Part shown: positions 1 through 11,497 of the stretch, one piece after another
Layout of the letters: the number at the start of each line of letters is the position of its first letter
Position numbering within the stretch: the stretch's first letter is position 1
Origin: Humulus lupulus
Lineage: Eukaryota > Streptophyta > Magnoliopsida > Rosales > Cannabaceae
Assembly (NCBI RefSeq): GCF_963169125.1
Contig: NC_084800.1
Coordinates: 56,342,866-56,406,865 of the forward strand
Direction: 5' to 3'
DNA: 64,000 nucleotides
Made by a program: the position numbers and the translations under genes
Notes under the pieces: generated by a model
Seen by the model: the letters and a program-made list of their open reading frames with translations, nothing else
Told to the model about the DNA's origin: nothing
Databases searched by the model: none

Positions 1-361
1 ACGCAAATGACAGAATGGTTTGCGTCACTGCTCTACTGCCATAAAAGCTAAAAAACATGATCTTTTGCGTCAGTTATGAACTGTCACATAATGTTTTAAC
101 AAGGAAAACTACAAATGTTTATGTTAATTCCCCTGACCTATTTGATAAAAAAAAGTAGCAGAAATAGAAAAACAGGAGTGTAAGCATAAAAAAAACTCCA
201 TAAATCAATAAAAAATTTGTTAGTTAACATTTGTTATTAAAATCTACAAAAGTAATTCAGATTTCAAAGTTAGTTTATGTATATAGTTATAACTATTGTA
301 TTCTAAATTTCTAATCATTAAACACTTAAACTAAAGTTTTCTTACCAAACTTGCTCATTTG

Positions 362-641
362 CTAACTTAGATACGCCAAAATTGATTCAGTCCACTCATC
401 TCGTTTCTCATTGATTTCGTCAGCCGTATATGGTGTTGTATTCTTAAACTATTTAATAAATATTTAAAACAATAAGTTAGAGTTCATCTAAATAAAATCA
501 TAAGCGATAGTTTAAATAAAATATAAACAGAAATAATACCTCATTTTCCAAGTAGGTATTCGGTCTAGGTTGTGAAATCAATTCCCTAGCAAACTTCATA
601 ATGTAATAGCCACACTCGGCAGGCCCAGTTTGGTTTCGACA
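362..641 (-). pseudogene. CACTA element C48 (Ulp1-like) peptidase C-terminus, two exons
   Basis: Two exon-like blocks on the minus strand, 641-540 and about 447-362, have acceptable GT/AG borders. The first encodes a block with ECGYYIMKFAREL, the cysteine-bearing strand and helix of Ulp1-type C48 peptidases, which plant CACTA transposases carry near their C-terminus. The second encodes a short tail with YTADEINEKRDEWTESI and a stop at 362. The Cys of ECGYY matches the catalytic position of the family. The His/Asp part is not visible upstream, so the peptidase is incomplete. It probably belongs to the same gene as the fragment at 1295-1579. Confidence 0.55.
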
Positions 642-747
642 CTATTACAACATAGTTATCCAAATGTAAATATCATATTTAGCAAGTTATTATAATAAAA
701 TGTGTCCAAAACTTTAATAAGATAAATAATAATTTACTTACTTTGCA

Positions 748-1130
748 CTATGTTTGGTAGGGAGGAGAGAATGGTGGATGGAGAGGGTTGGAGGAAGAGT
801 AGTGGAATGAGAGATTGAATCATTTTGTTTGGCAAGAGGGAGAGAGGAAGGGAGAGGAGAGATGGAGGGAGACCTTCTCCCTCCAAAGCTTCGAAATTCA
901 TTCCTTCCAAAAATAGAGAGATCCAAGAAAAAGACAAAAATATTATGTAAATGACTTATATGTCCTTTTAAAAAATAATAAATATTTATATTAAAAATGT
1001 AAAATGGTAATTTTATTAATTAATTTCTTCTCCATCCATCCAATTTCACCCTTAATACCAACAACATAAAGGAGAGCAACTATCCTCTCCATCCATCATA
1101 CTCTCCCTCCCTCCTTCCTACCAAACATAG
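748..1130. mobile_element. MITE with CTATGTTTGGTAGG inverted termini
   Basis: The left end CTATGTTTGGTAGG and the right end CCTACCAAACATAG are exact inverted repeats. The inside is purine-rich on the left half and pyrimidine-rich on the right, so it can fold on itself. It sits in the non-coding part of the CACTA element. The target duplication is ambiguous (possibly TA), so the superfamily is not assigned. A matching right end occurs at about 3453-3466, just outside the CACTA terminus. Confidence 0.6.
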
Positions 1131-1294
1131 CATTAGGAACACAAACTTTTAATTTAATAGACTTTTTTTGTCTTCGGTGTGTATCATATTGATCTAATGC
1201 CCTGCACAAAATATTAATATTTATCCATATGTGAGTTCAAATGGAATCGTAAATTGACTAAGTAATATGTATAACGTAGGTGATAATTATCTCC

Positions 1295-1579
1295 TTAATC
1301 CACATCAAAATACTTATTATTGTTAGATGGTCCATCATCAATGACTTTCATTATTTCTCCGTGCAAAAACCACACTTTATAACTTTTGTTTATTCCGTTC
1401 CTAAATATGTGATCTTTTATTTTAATAATTGTCATCCTGACAATGTTACCACACTTAACACAATGACAATGAATACTATTAGGAGATTGAGTATGCCTTG
1501 CACTAAATTGCAAGAAAAACTCAACTTCATTCCTATATTTCACTAATAACCTTTCCGCTGACATCCAGTCTCTATCCAT
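1295..1579 (-). pseudogene. CACTA transposase, N-terminal transposase-associated domain
   Basis: The reading frame begins MDRDWMSAERL and carries the features of the plant transposase-associated domain (Pfam Transpos_assoc type). These are an N-terminal D-W pair, a CHCVKCGN cysteine/histidine cluster, and a closing block around HIFRNGINKSY followed by W-F-L-H-G. In complete CACTA elements this domain opens the protein and is followed by the large Transposase_21 core. Here the frame stops at 1295 and no core is seen before the MITE at 1130. I chose the Met at 1579 because family members start with MDR-W; the upstream hydrophobic extension to 1636 looks like untranslated DNA. Probably non-functional. 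Confidence 0.65.
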
Positions 1580-3409
1580 TGTCAAACTTCTCACAAACAA
1601 AAAAAACCAAACAAACAAAGCAACAAATGTTAACAATTAGGTTCATGAATTACCTTATTGAGAAGTAAATAAAGGAAACAGTATGTCCAAAAAAAAAATT
1701 AGGCAGCATTTCCTCTATTTCTATCATATTTCCCAAATTTAAAATGTACATGTATACAACACATTACATACACAAAAATATTCAACATATCAATCAAACG
1801 TGCATAATTCTCATATTACTAAATCTAAAAAAAAATGAGCAGTATTTCCCCTATTTCTATCACATTTCCCAAATTTAAATGAACATATATATATATATAT
1901 ATTCATCACATAAACACAACAAACCAATTAATTAATCAAACATGCATAATGTCGGCCTTATATCATCGCAACACACAGTCCCAGAACCTATCTCCACTAA
2001 TTTATAATTCCTACATTCCACTAAGTTCAATATCTTAATTATATATTAAGGTAAAAAATATTACCTCCAATATAAAATCCTTCAAAGCTTTATCTCACCA
2101 ACAAATTCGTCAACAAAAAACTTATTCAAATATACCAATAAACAAAAAGTAAATGAAAATTTTAACAAAATAAAAAGATAAATATACTAAAACTATTCTA
2201 ACTAATAAGTGGAACTTAAAGAAAACACATAATTTAATTATACATACACATTTAAATACTTAAACTCGAAATTAAATAATTTTTTTTATAAAAAAATTTA
2301 ACAAAACATAAAGAAAAATATACTAAAAATATTCTAACTAAATAAATAATAACATGGAACTTAAAGAAAACAAACAATTTAATATATATATATATACATA
2401 TTCAAACTATTAAACCAAAATTAAAAAATTAAAAATAAAAAGTTAACAAAATATAAATAAAAATATTAAAACGAAATAATTAATAAAGTGGAACTTATAG
2501 AAAAAATATAAATTAATCTATATACCAATTTACATAATAAAACCCGAAATTAAATTTAATAAAAAAAATTGAAAAAGTTAACAAAAAATAAAAAAATTAT
2601 AAAAAATAAAATATCAAAATGCAAGGTTTAAACCTAAAACAATTACATAATCATCAATATAAAATTATCCAAAAATTTAAAATCTGAAATATAGCTCTTG
2701 CATAAAAAAAATCACAAAAATTAAATTTAATTCATAAAAATTAATAAAATTGCACATAATTGTGTTAATTGAGTAATGTGGGTTTTTGAAGTAGAAAACC
2801 AAAAAAACACTAAGAAAATTTTTGGGTTTTCAAACAATAATCTTCAAAAATAAAAAATCTACACAAAAAATTAAAAAAAAAAACTATGTATAAGATTCAT
2901 AAACATATATAAATCGTCAATTTAACCTTAAAATTGAAAAAAAAAATGAATAAAAACCTTACCAAAATGTGTCCAGAATTTCGGAGGAGCCGTTGGTTTT
3001 GGAGAGAAAACACTCAGATTTTTTGTTTGTTTGAAGATTTAGGGCAAATGAGGCTCTCGGGGACAAAGACGAGAAGTTATTCTAGGCAAGGGCGTTAGCG
3101 TCAGTGCCTAATTGACGTTAACGACACGTTTGCGTCAGTAGGGCATTAGTGTCAGTGGGGCACTGACGCTAACGATGCGCGTTTTACTTAGACGTTAGCG
3201 TCAGTTAGGCACTGGCGCTAACGATGTCGTTAACAATGTCAATGCCTAACTGACTCAAACGGTCCCCACTAACATCGTCAGTATTATAATTGACACAAAT
3301 ACCCTTTCATTTGTTGCAATGCTCAACTGCCACAAATATTAATTCTCAATCACAAAATAACACAAAATAAATATTTTGGTGTAAGTGTAAAAAATTTATC
3401 ACTATCATC

Positions 3410-3466
3410 TCTTTCTCTTTTATATTCTTCATCATTCCTATTTTTCTTCTGTCCTACCAAACATAG
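3410..3466. mobile_element. Partial MITE end next to the CACTA terminus
   Basis: The pyrimidine-rich tract ends in GTCCTACCAAACATAG, the same terminus as the MITE at 748-1130. Only the right half is visible. The CACTA element may have inserted into this MITE, with the other half outside the window; this is inference. Confidence 0.35.
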
Positions 3467-6400
3467 CTTTTATTAGTAAAGTAATATCAAACTGTTGATT
3501 ACAGGTAGTCTTCTTCATTTATTTTTATAAAAGGTGTTATCTGTCTATTCCCTTTATAACATGAGTAGATCCATACACAGAAATGTATATATGAGAATTG
3601 TTTAGGGGCATTATTTGTGTCCAATGACATACTCTATAATTATAGAGTGTCCTTAACCATTTATAAATTATTAACAATTACGAGTTTTATGAGTTGTCAA
3701 CTCATGTGTTATTGTATTCGTTCCAAATAGTAAAACTCGTGAAAATATATGTATACTGTTGTAACATTAATTCGTACCATTTATGTAGTGTACCTTTTAA
3801 ATTTGTTGATTAGATTAGCATTAATTGTATATGGAAACGGCACAGTACTAATACTGCAGACTGGAAAAATTGCTGGTTCACGCAAACACTTTTTATTTTT
3901 GAGTGTCTTTGGGATTGTAAAAGAAAAAAGAGAGGGAGAATTGATGATGTTGATAATTGAGCCACTAAGGTCACTATCCAGGTGATTCAACGATATCTCT
4001 AAAGTTTCTTTGGTTTGGATTATAATATCCACACTCAGAAAAGAGTAGCCACAATTTAATTTTTTATTTTCTTTTGGTAAATTAAATGTGGGCCATTTTT
4101 GAAAGCAGGCATCTTAATTGCACTATTAAAAAGTGGGGTTCAATCAATCAACTTCCATTCCCTTCCAAGTTGAGGATAATAGATAGATCGATAGAGACTG
4201 GGTTCTGGAAGTAAGTAATGTATGTGATGATCTGCAACCTATGCATGCCTTTCTTCCATTTCCAATATATTCCAAACACACTTTAATTTTATTTATTTCT
4301 GCTCGGTTTTATCTATATATTAGATGACAATCCAAAGCAATTCAACCACGATATTGACAAATTTAATGTTTGTCGTGTCAACTTATCTTTTATGCCAAGT
4401 TATTATTATTATTTTTTTCTTTTAAGTAAAAGAAGCATGTTAAGTGTAGCTTGTACTAAAAAAAAAAAAAAAGTAAAAATTTAATTTTTACAATACATCG
4501 TTATTAGGTTTTTTATTAAATTTATTTTGTATTCTAATTTAGTTTTAATAGGTCAAAAAATTTAGGCAACTTATCAAATTTTAGACAAATATCATTTTAT
4601 AAAAATTGATAAGAAGTAACTCAAAATACAAAATCACTTAAAAAAAACTCATTTCTTATAAAATAATCATAAGACATGAAAGAAATATTATTTTTAAAAA
4701 ATATTTAGAGAATAAATAGTAAAATGTAAATGTGAATAATTACTATAATATTATATTAAAAATATATATGTATGTATAATATATATCATATATATATATA
4801 TATGTGTACATATATAAGATAAGAGCAATGAAATAAAAGAGATAGGAGTATGATACATGCATGCATATGCATCATGTATGCTAAAATCAGCCTCAATCTC
4901 TTTGAGAAAAGGCGCACATGCGTTGCTTGTTTGTATGGGGCTTCGAAATATATTGCTTAATTCATTGATCTCTTGTTTCAATCATCTAACGTAGAGCTAA
5001 TTTAGTTTTCTTTCTTCCTACAAATCAACTCTGTATATTCCCTTTCAAGACAATAACTAGTCATAATCATTAATATAATAATTGATCAATTTACCACCAC
5101 CTTTGCCTAGCCTCAATATATATTAATCGATCTATATAATATTATATAGTACTACTACAAATTTGGATCAACAAGTTTTCTCTTGAACAATATGGTCATA
5201 GAGTACTGAGTCCCCACTTGATGAAACACTTTTAGTACCCATTAGTTTAACTGTACCCCTCATGTTACCAAACCGTGCATACATAATACATATGTAGATA
5301 TAATAAGGTACTCTCAAAATATGTACCCAAAACATAAAAATAAAAACAAAACAAAACAAAGCAAACATATACAAATATATTGAGTACAAACTGATCATAC
5401 ATAAAAACCCTAAAGAGGAAGCAGAAGAACGAGATTCACGGCCTGAAAAGGACTGTTTGAAGAGTAGTGTCCCACGTTGTAAAAAATATACTAAGGAATT
5501 AATTAAAATATAGCTCTGTAATTAATATAATATATATAATATTATTAAATAATTTCCATATGTCTAAGCTTTGTCAGCTTACATTTGCCACACCTCCACG
5601 CTTCATTTCCTCCCATATTCTCAACACACCCACTTTTAACTCAAATCTTAATTAAGACTTGTTTAGTATTATTTTGCTTTATAATATTTATTTTTAAAAA
5701 ATAAAATATAACGCCGACAACCCCTAAAATAAAATTAAAACAAAATAATTGAGGGGGACACACACTGACATGTACAAAATTTATATATTTATATATATAT
5801 GTGTGTATGGATATCTTTGAGGGTTGGCTCCACTAGTCTGCATGCAGTACTAATAATTTACTAAAGGCTATTATTGTCAGTCACGTGGGGAGTTATTATT
5901 ACTGGGTTTTTATTAAGAAAGCATCTTTATTTCTTCTTCTGAGTATATTTGAATTATTGTTATTATTCTTCTGATCGAATTGCAGCGAAATTAGCAAAAA
6001 TGAGCATCATTACCTCAACCATTCATCAATGCAAAAGTTCCTCTTTATAATTTTTATTTTTAAATAGTTAAATGATCACTAAGTATGTCTTCTAAAATTA
6101 GGTTTGCATTAAGTCTAAATCAATTCAATTAGTTGAATCAATTCAATCTATCTATAAAAAATTAAATATCTAATTATAATTAAATTTTTCTGAATTTAAA
6201 TAATTAAATTTTAATTAAAATAAATTATATGACGGATGACACTATAAAAATCTAATTAAAAATTGATCCAATTCAATTAAATATAATATATATTTATATT
6301 TTTTTAATATATTATTATGGGCTAAAAAAACACTAAAAATATGCATCTATTTTTCTATTTTTTTCTTATTATCAATACTACTTCAAGTTTTTAATTGGTT

Positions 6401-9400
6401 TAAACTTATAAGGTTGATAATTTTATATAGTTTGAATTTAAATGAATGGTGTTATTTAGTTTGTGAGTATTTTTTTTTTGTATATTTTTAAGTTAATATT
6501 AAAAATTAAGTTCTAACTCAATTTAAAAAAAAAATCAAGTACCAACTCCAAATCCAACTAAAAAAAACCGAATCAATCCTATCATTTAATTAGATTGGAT
6601 TAAACTGAATTAGATTGGATTTTGATACTTGGATGATAGATTTTAAAATCTATCATTTAATTAAATTAGATTGAATTAGTAAAAAAAATAGATTGGATTG
6701 GATGCGCACAAGTAATCAAATAAATAGCTATAGTATATGCATATATTATTATTAATTATTAACAAGATTGCTCATTTGTAAGAATTCACTTCCTCCAATT
6801 AGAGTAAATAATCTTACTAAACCATGTATTTGATAGTATTACAAATTTACATTAAATTAAAGCACCAAATAGAATAATAATAATAATAATAAAAATAAAA
6901 ATAAACTAATTAATGCATATGCAATAATAGTAGACTTTTCTCTTAAAGTCAAGACATTATTCAACTGTCCATACAATATATATCACTGAAAATTTGAGAT
7001 TTTGACTAGACAGAGAAACTTGACAGTTGTTTTAAGGTATTCGTAACTTATTATAATTATTATTATCGATTGAATTCATGATACATATATGATCAATTAC
7101 GAGCCTAAAGATTATGTACTAGTCAACACGCGCATGGGGAAAAAATTACATTTTTTTTCAATGGGTTTTTTTTATGATAAAAAAATTAATGCTGTATATG
7201 TCTGTTAATTAATCTAGGTATATATAAATATAGATATGTAGTTTAAGAAAATATTAAAATATCTATAATTAGATCATGATCATCTCTAACTTAATTGAGA
7301 GTATATACATATGCTCTCTCTCTCTATATATATATATTGCCAATATTTCTGTAACTAAAAGAAAAACCCAAGTACTGATCATATACAATTTAATAAAAAT
7401 ACAAGTACAATGTATTCTAATATTTAAAGAATAATCAAAAGCCCAATTTTCTGGTGTAATAACATCTTAATTAATTTATGCATGTTACCCAAAAGAGACC
7501 CAATAATTTATTAATTAATAACGTAATAAGCCGAAATAGTTTGTGGTGCAATAACATTGCATGTATAAAATTAATGAAAGCAAACGCATTAGATTTCAAT
7601 TATTATTAATTTGTTTGCTACATTATTACATATCCTCGATCGTATAGTGTGTTATATTGATGATATATATATACTTCTTCTTTGCATATATGTAAATTTC
7701 CTATGATCAAGTCAAAATTAATATATAGTTCATTCATGTCTCGTCGTTAATTGTATATGTATCTTTCTAAACATTAAATAGATCAGCTGGTTGCAAATTG
7801 ACTCAACAAATGCATTAATTGGATATCTCAACATTAAAGAATGTCGCATATACACCTATATATATATGTGACTTTAACACAGAATCGTTATATATTGATT
7901 CATACATATATATATATATATGTATGTATGTATATGATCAACCCAGAATTAAATTTCCACACTTCATCATCATAAGTAGGTTCCACTCGTACTAGTGGTG
8001 GAAACAACGAGTCTATAGCTATCTCTTCTTATTATTTATATTATAAATTTCGGTGGAAATATATATATATATATTTATATACGCAGCTGATATCGGTTGG
8101 CTCGATCACCATGTGGAGCCAAAAAAACAAACACTGGTAATATATATAATATAATATAAGGCAGCAAAGCTTATGATTAAAGCTTTTATTTAGGGTTGCA
8201 TGCGTCTAATAAGTTCCACTAAAAAGTACTTTATCATGATTCACACAACATAAATAATTTGTTGTTATAATATATATTAATATCTATTGCAAGAAATTTA
8301 GGAATAATAATTAAGATATTTTAAAAGGTAATATTATTAATTAATAAATAAGCATATTTAATGATGAGAAATGATGAGAGATTGATCAAGCGGCCATTGT
8401 TGAATGTAGTTGAGTTGAGAGTGAGGCATTGAAATGGAGAGATGTGAAAGTTGATATAACACCATAACAACTGATGGAGGACAGCAACTATACAACCTAA
8501 CCTAAGGGGTCAAGTTCTCAATAATAACTCCATACCAAACATGAGTGGTTTTTTGTATGCTATTTCTTCAAATCATTGGTCATAATAACCATCAGATCAG
8601 ATCATCATAATTTTCAGTATAGGATTTTTGGCCAACATCTCCATGACCTTTTTTTCTTTTTTCTTTTGGCATTTACTGATTTCTATACATAATTTATTTA
8701 CTTTTTAACAAGTACTCAATTGCTCCCTCGGATCGTATTCATATGCTTGAAGACAATATTATTTTCAAATACCCATATTGACTATATGTATTGGAAATAT
8801 TATTTAAAAATAAATCAACGATTGAGCAAAAAAAAAAAAGAAAGTTCATTTGCTGTCTTGATATTATTACAAAATAAATAAATACTTGAATGAAGGTCGT
8901 TTTAAATCGTATCTAGATATTGATTGAAAAAGTAAGATATCTAAGTGGACGAATTAACATGCTTTTCATTTAGACGTCTATTTTGTGTAAAAAAATATAT
9001 ATGGATAAATTTATATATATATGTTTTTTTAATAATAAATATGTTGAAATATTTAGAGAAATTTATGATGAAAGTTAGGAATTAGAATGAAAATATATCA
9101 ATTTAGTGTAGTCTTAATCAATTTATGTTCAATCTAACAAACTACTTATAAATTAGTATAAAATTTGACTCTTGCCTCTTAAATATTTCTTTTCTTACTT
9201 TTGCACCTGATAAACAAAAAATTTGAGTACACCATTGACTTCGAGCATATGTATGTAAGATATTTCAAAAAAGTAATATTCCTCTTCGAGCATATATATA
9301 TGTAGTGACATAGGGAGGAAGAAAGAAAAATTTAGATAGAGAATTAAAATGGGAAACAAGAATATGATTTTTTTTTAAATAAATAAATAAATTGGCTCCC
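3467..9400. other. AT-rich intergenic DNA without a recognisable gene
   Basis: I see no coding region with a recognisable domain here. Open frames are short and lie in low-complexity AT DNA. There are several (AT)n and TATATA microsatellites (about 4784-4805, 7895-7925, 8059-8080) and a stretch at 6100-6720 rich in ATTGGATT and AATTCAATT words that may be an old hAT-type MITE. No tRNA or known miRNA sequence was recognised. Confidence 0.5.
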
Positions 9401-9439
9401 GACAACAAGGACGTTAAGTGGGCCAAGTCAAGAGTGAAT

Positions 9440-9665
9440 AGGCTTTGTAAGAAAATAAATGCTGGCCCACAAATGTCTTGTGATTAGGTGTGGTCGTGGG
9501 CCCAAAAGGGAACCCGACCAAAGGATGCTAAATTCACCTGACGTGGGGGTATGGACACCTCACCGCACCACCTCCGTGTCTAAGGGTCATCCACTCGTCA
9601 AACGTGGAATGTGGATCAGACTTCTGCTGGGTCCCATCCCATCCCATCCCACTCCATTTTTCACT
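9440..9665. other. GC-rich island in AT-rich DNA
   Basis: This stretch of roughly 200 bp stands out by its GC content. It contains several CCCAC / GTGGG words, an ACGTGGG core, and a four-fold CCCAT pentanucleotide run near 9640. It has no convincing coding frame. It could be a relic of an element or a promoter-like island; nothing decides between these. Confidence 0.3.
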
Positions 9666-9977
9666 TCACTTTTTCTAATTTAACCATGCAATAACCGTTT
9701 AACCCGTCTACACATACATAAAGGTAATAAAAATAGTACAACAAAACCAATTTTCCAGTCTATTCAACAACAATGGCCCATTAGACTGAACAATTTAGAT
9801 GAAACATGCTTCCCCCAATGAATTCAAAATCTCTCATGTAGTGGAACAATAATAGAACTCACTAGTGAATTAGTAACTAACTAATCACTTTTATGACTGC
9901 AACCTAATTTTGAATGTAATTGTTAAAGTGCCTACTCTTCATGCAAATCTATTTAATAGTCGTTTAAGTTATTTAGG

Positions 9978-10497
9978 ATGTTTGTCTTCCGAATTATGAC
10001 TTATACATTATCGTGCCTTAATTTTTTCTGACTGTTAAAAATTCTTTCCGAACTATTCAGTATTATAAAATAGGACTTTCATCCAATTTTGTCTGATGTG
10101 ACTAACATAATATTGATATAGTTTTTTGGTCGATGATGTGTCAGCGCCACGTCAATGCCAAATGTATTTTAAAATAAAAATAGATTAAAATTTCAACAAC
10201 TCAATTTTCTTAATGAAAATTAATAAATAAAAAGTCAAATAATTTTTTAAGCTGACAAAATATTTTTAAGATACATTATATTAGAACTAAATTTGAGTTT
10301 ATTTGAAAAATAAATTCTTTTATTTTTTCTTGGATTTTGAAATTTTAAACTAGTTTTTATTTTAAATTACATGTGGCATTGTCGTGACACTGACACATCA
10401 GCAACTAAAGAGCTAAAATTAGACAAAATTAGATGGAAGTCTCATTTTACAACATTGAACGATAAAGTATAGATCATAGTTTAGGGGGCAAAAATTC
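9978..10497. mobile_element. Foldback MITE with long inverted arms
   Basis: The left arm (CTTCCGAATTATGACTTATA at 9985 onward, then TCATCCAATTTTGTCT, then GATGTGTCAGCGCCACGTCA) is matched in reverse complement by the right arm up to about 10497. The arms are imperfect, and the left one carries an extra segment of several tens of bases. The layout is that of a MITE derived from a Mutator- or foldback-type element. The exact ends and target duplication were not fixed. Confidence 0.5.
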
Positions 10498-11497
10498 AAT
10501 GATTTAATTTGTGTAATATTTATGTTTGTAATGTTTTGGTGTAGTCTTTAAATAATAAGAAAATTTAACAAGAAAGATTAAGGCTATAAAACCTTTTCTG
10601 TTTATGATGGTAGATGGGAGATGATTATGAACATATACAATTGGCAGAGACCTTCAATGCTAACTAACCAAACCATGGTTTGGGAAGCATGCAACATCAT
10701 GAAGAGACAATATATTAGGTGGACCTAAAGTGATCTAAATTTACAACCATTAATAACAATATGTATTACAAGGGAAATTTAGGACTTTGGACAGCTTTTG
10801 AAGATAGGATCAGGGCCATGGAAAGCAAGAAGCCACATGCTTCTGTCGAGTTTAGATCCAAGCCCCTATTTGTGTTTTTAAAACAAGCTGATCTTCTCTT
10901 TTTGTATTTTTTTTTTTGCTTTTTGAATTGACATGCATAAACTTGGGCTAAGGGCTAAGGGCTAAGACTAAGAGTACATGTACCCTAGAATTGGTAGTCC
11001 ATAGTAAGATTGTGCTACAATTGGACCACATGTTAGGAAACAATGAATCCAGAACATGTTGAAGAAACTAGGAGTGTATATAGAAACTTTAAGTTAAGGT
11101 TTGAATTTCTAATTAACTTCAACTCAAATGACATGAAGATAGCATTAAACTCACTTAACAAACAAAATTTGGTTAAAACAAAATTGTATAGCAAAGAAAC
11201 TTCTCTATAATCCTCGTACGCTTGTCAACTTTGAGAAAAAAGTAATATACCCTTTTCAGATATGCAATACTGATCGTCCACTGAGGAACAACGCACAAGG
11301 CCACAATCCAAGGCAGGTGATTCTTTGTCAGCCTCCACAAATACGGTTATCTGATCACCACCACTTCAGACAGTGGCAAGTGGTGAAGGTGTGCCAGCAG
11401 ATATTGCTATATATGTATAGAGGAAGAGAATAATGGCCCACCATCTGTGTCTCTCTCGAGCTTGCCATTTCACGGTATCAGTTCAGCTGTTCCACCA
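10498..11497. other. 3' flank of the helicase gene
   Basis: No gene is seen. The last 250 bases before 11498 are less AT-rich and probably hold the 3' untranslated region and polyadenylation region of the minus-strand helicase gene. The transcript end cannot be fixed from sequence. Confidence 0.35.

Larger units (their letters stand above)
1..3387 (-). mobile_element. CACTA (En/Spm-type) DNA transposon, left end outside the window
   Basis: Read on the minus strand, the element begins at 3387 with CACTTACACCAAAATA, a slightly altered CACTA-type terminus. About 250 bp of subterminal repeats built on GCGTCAGT / ACTGACGC follow (about 3080-3300). The same motif recurs at 1-100, so the other end must lie just before the window. 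Two coding remnants typical of plant CACTA transposases lie between (1295-1579 and 362-641), and a MITE is inserted at 748-1130. The catalytic transposase core is missing, so this looks like a deleted derivative. The 3-bp target duplication cannot be checked because the left end is absent. Confidence 0.7.

Noticed and set aside
3749..5398. Open frames of 76-83 codons in AT-rich DNA
   Set aside because: Composition is low-complexity, no domain is recognisable, and frames overlap on both strands.
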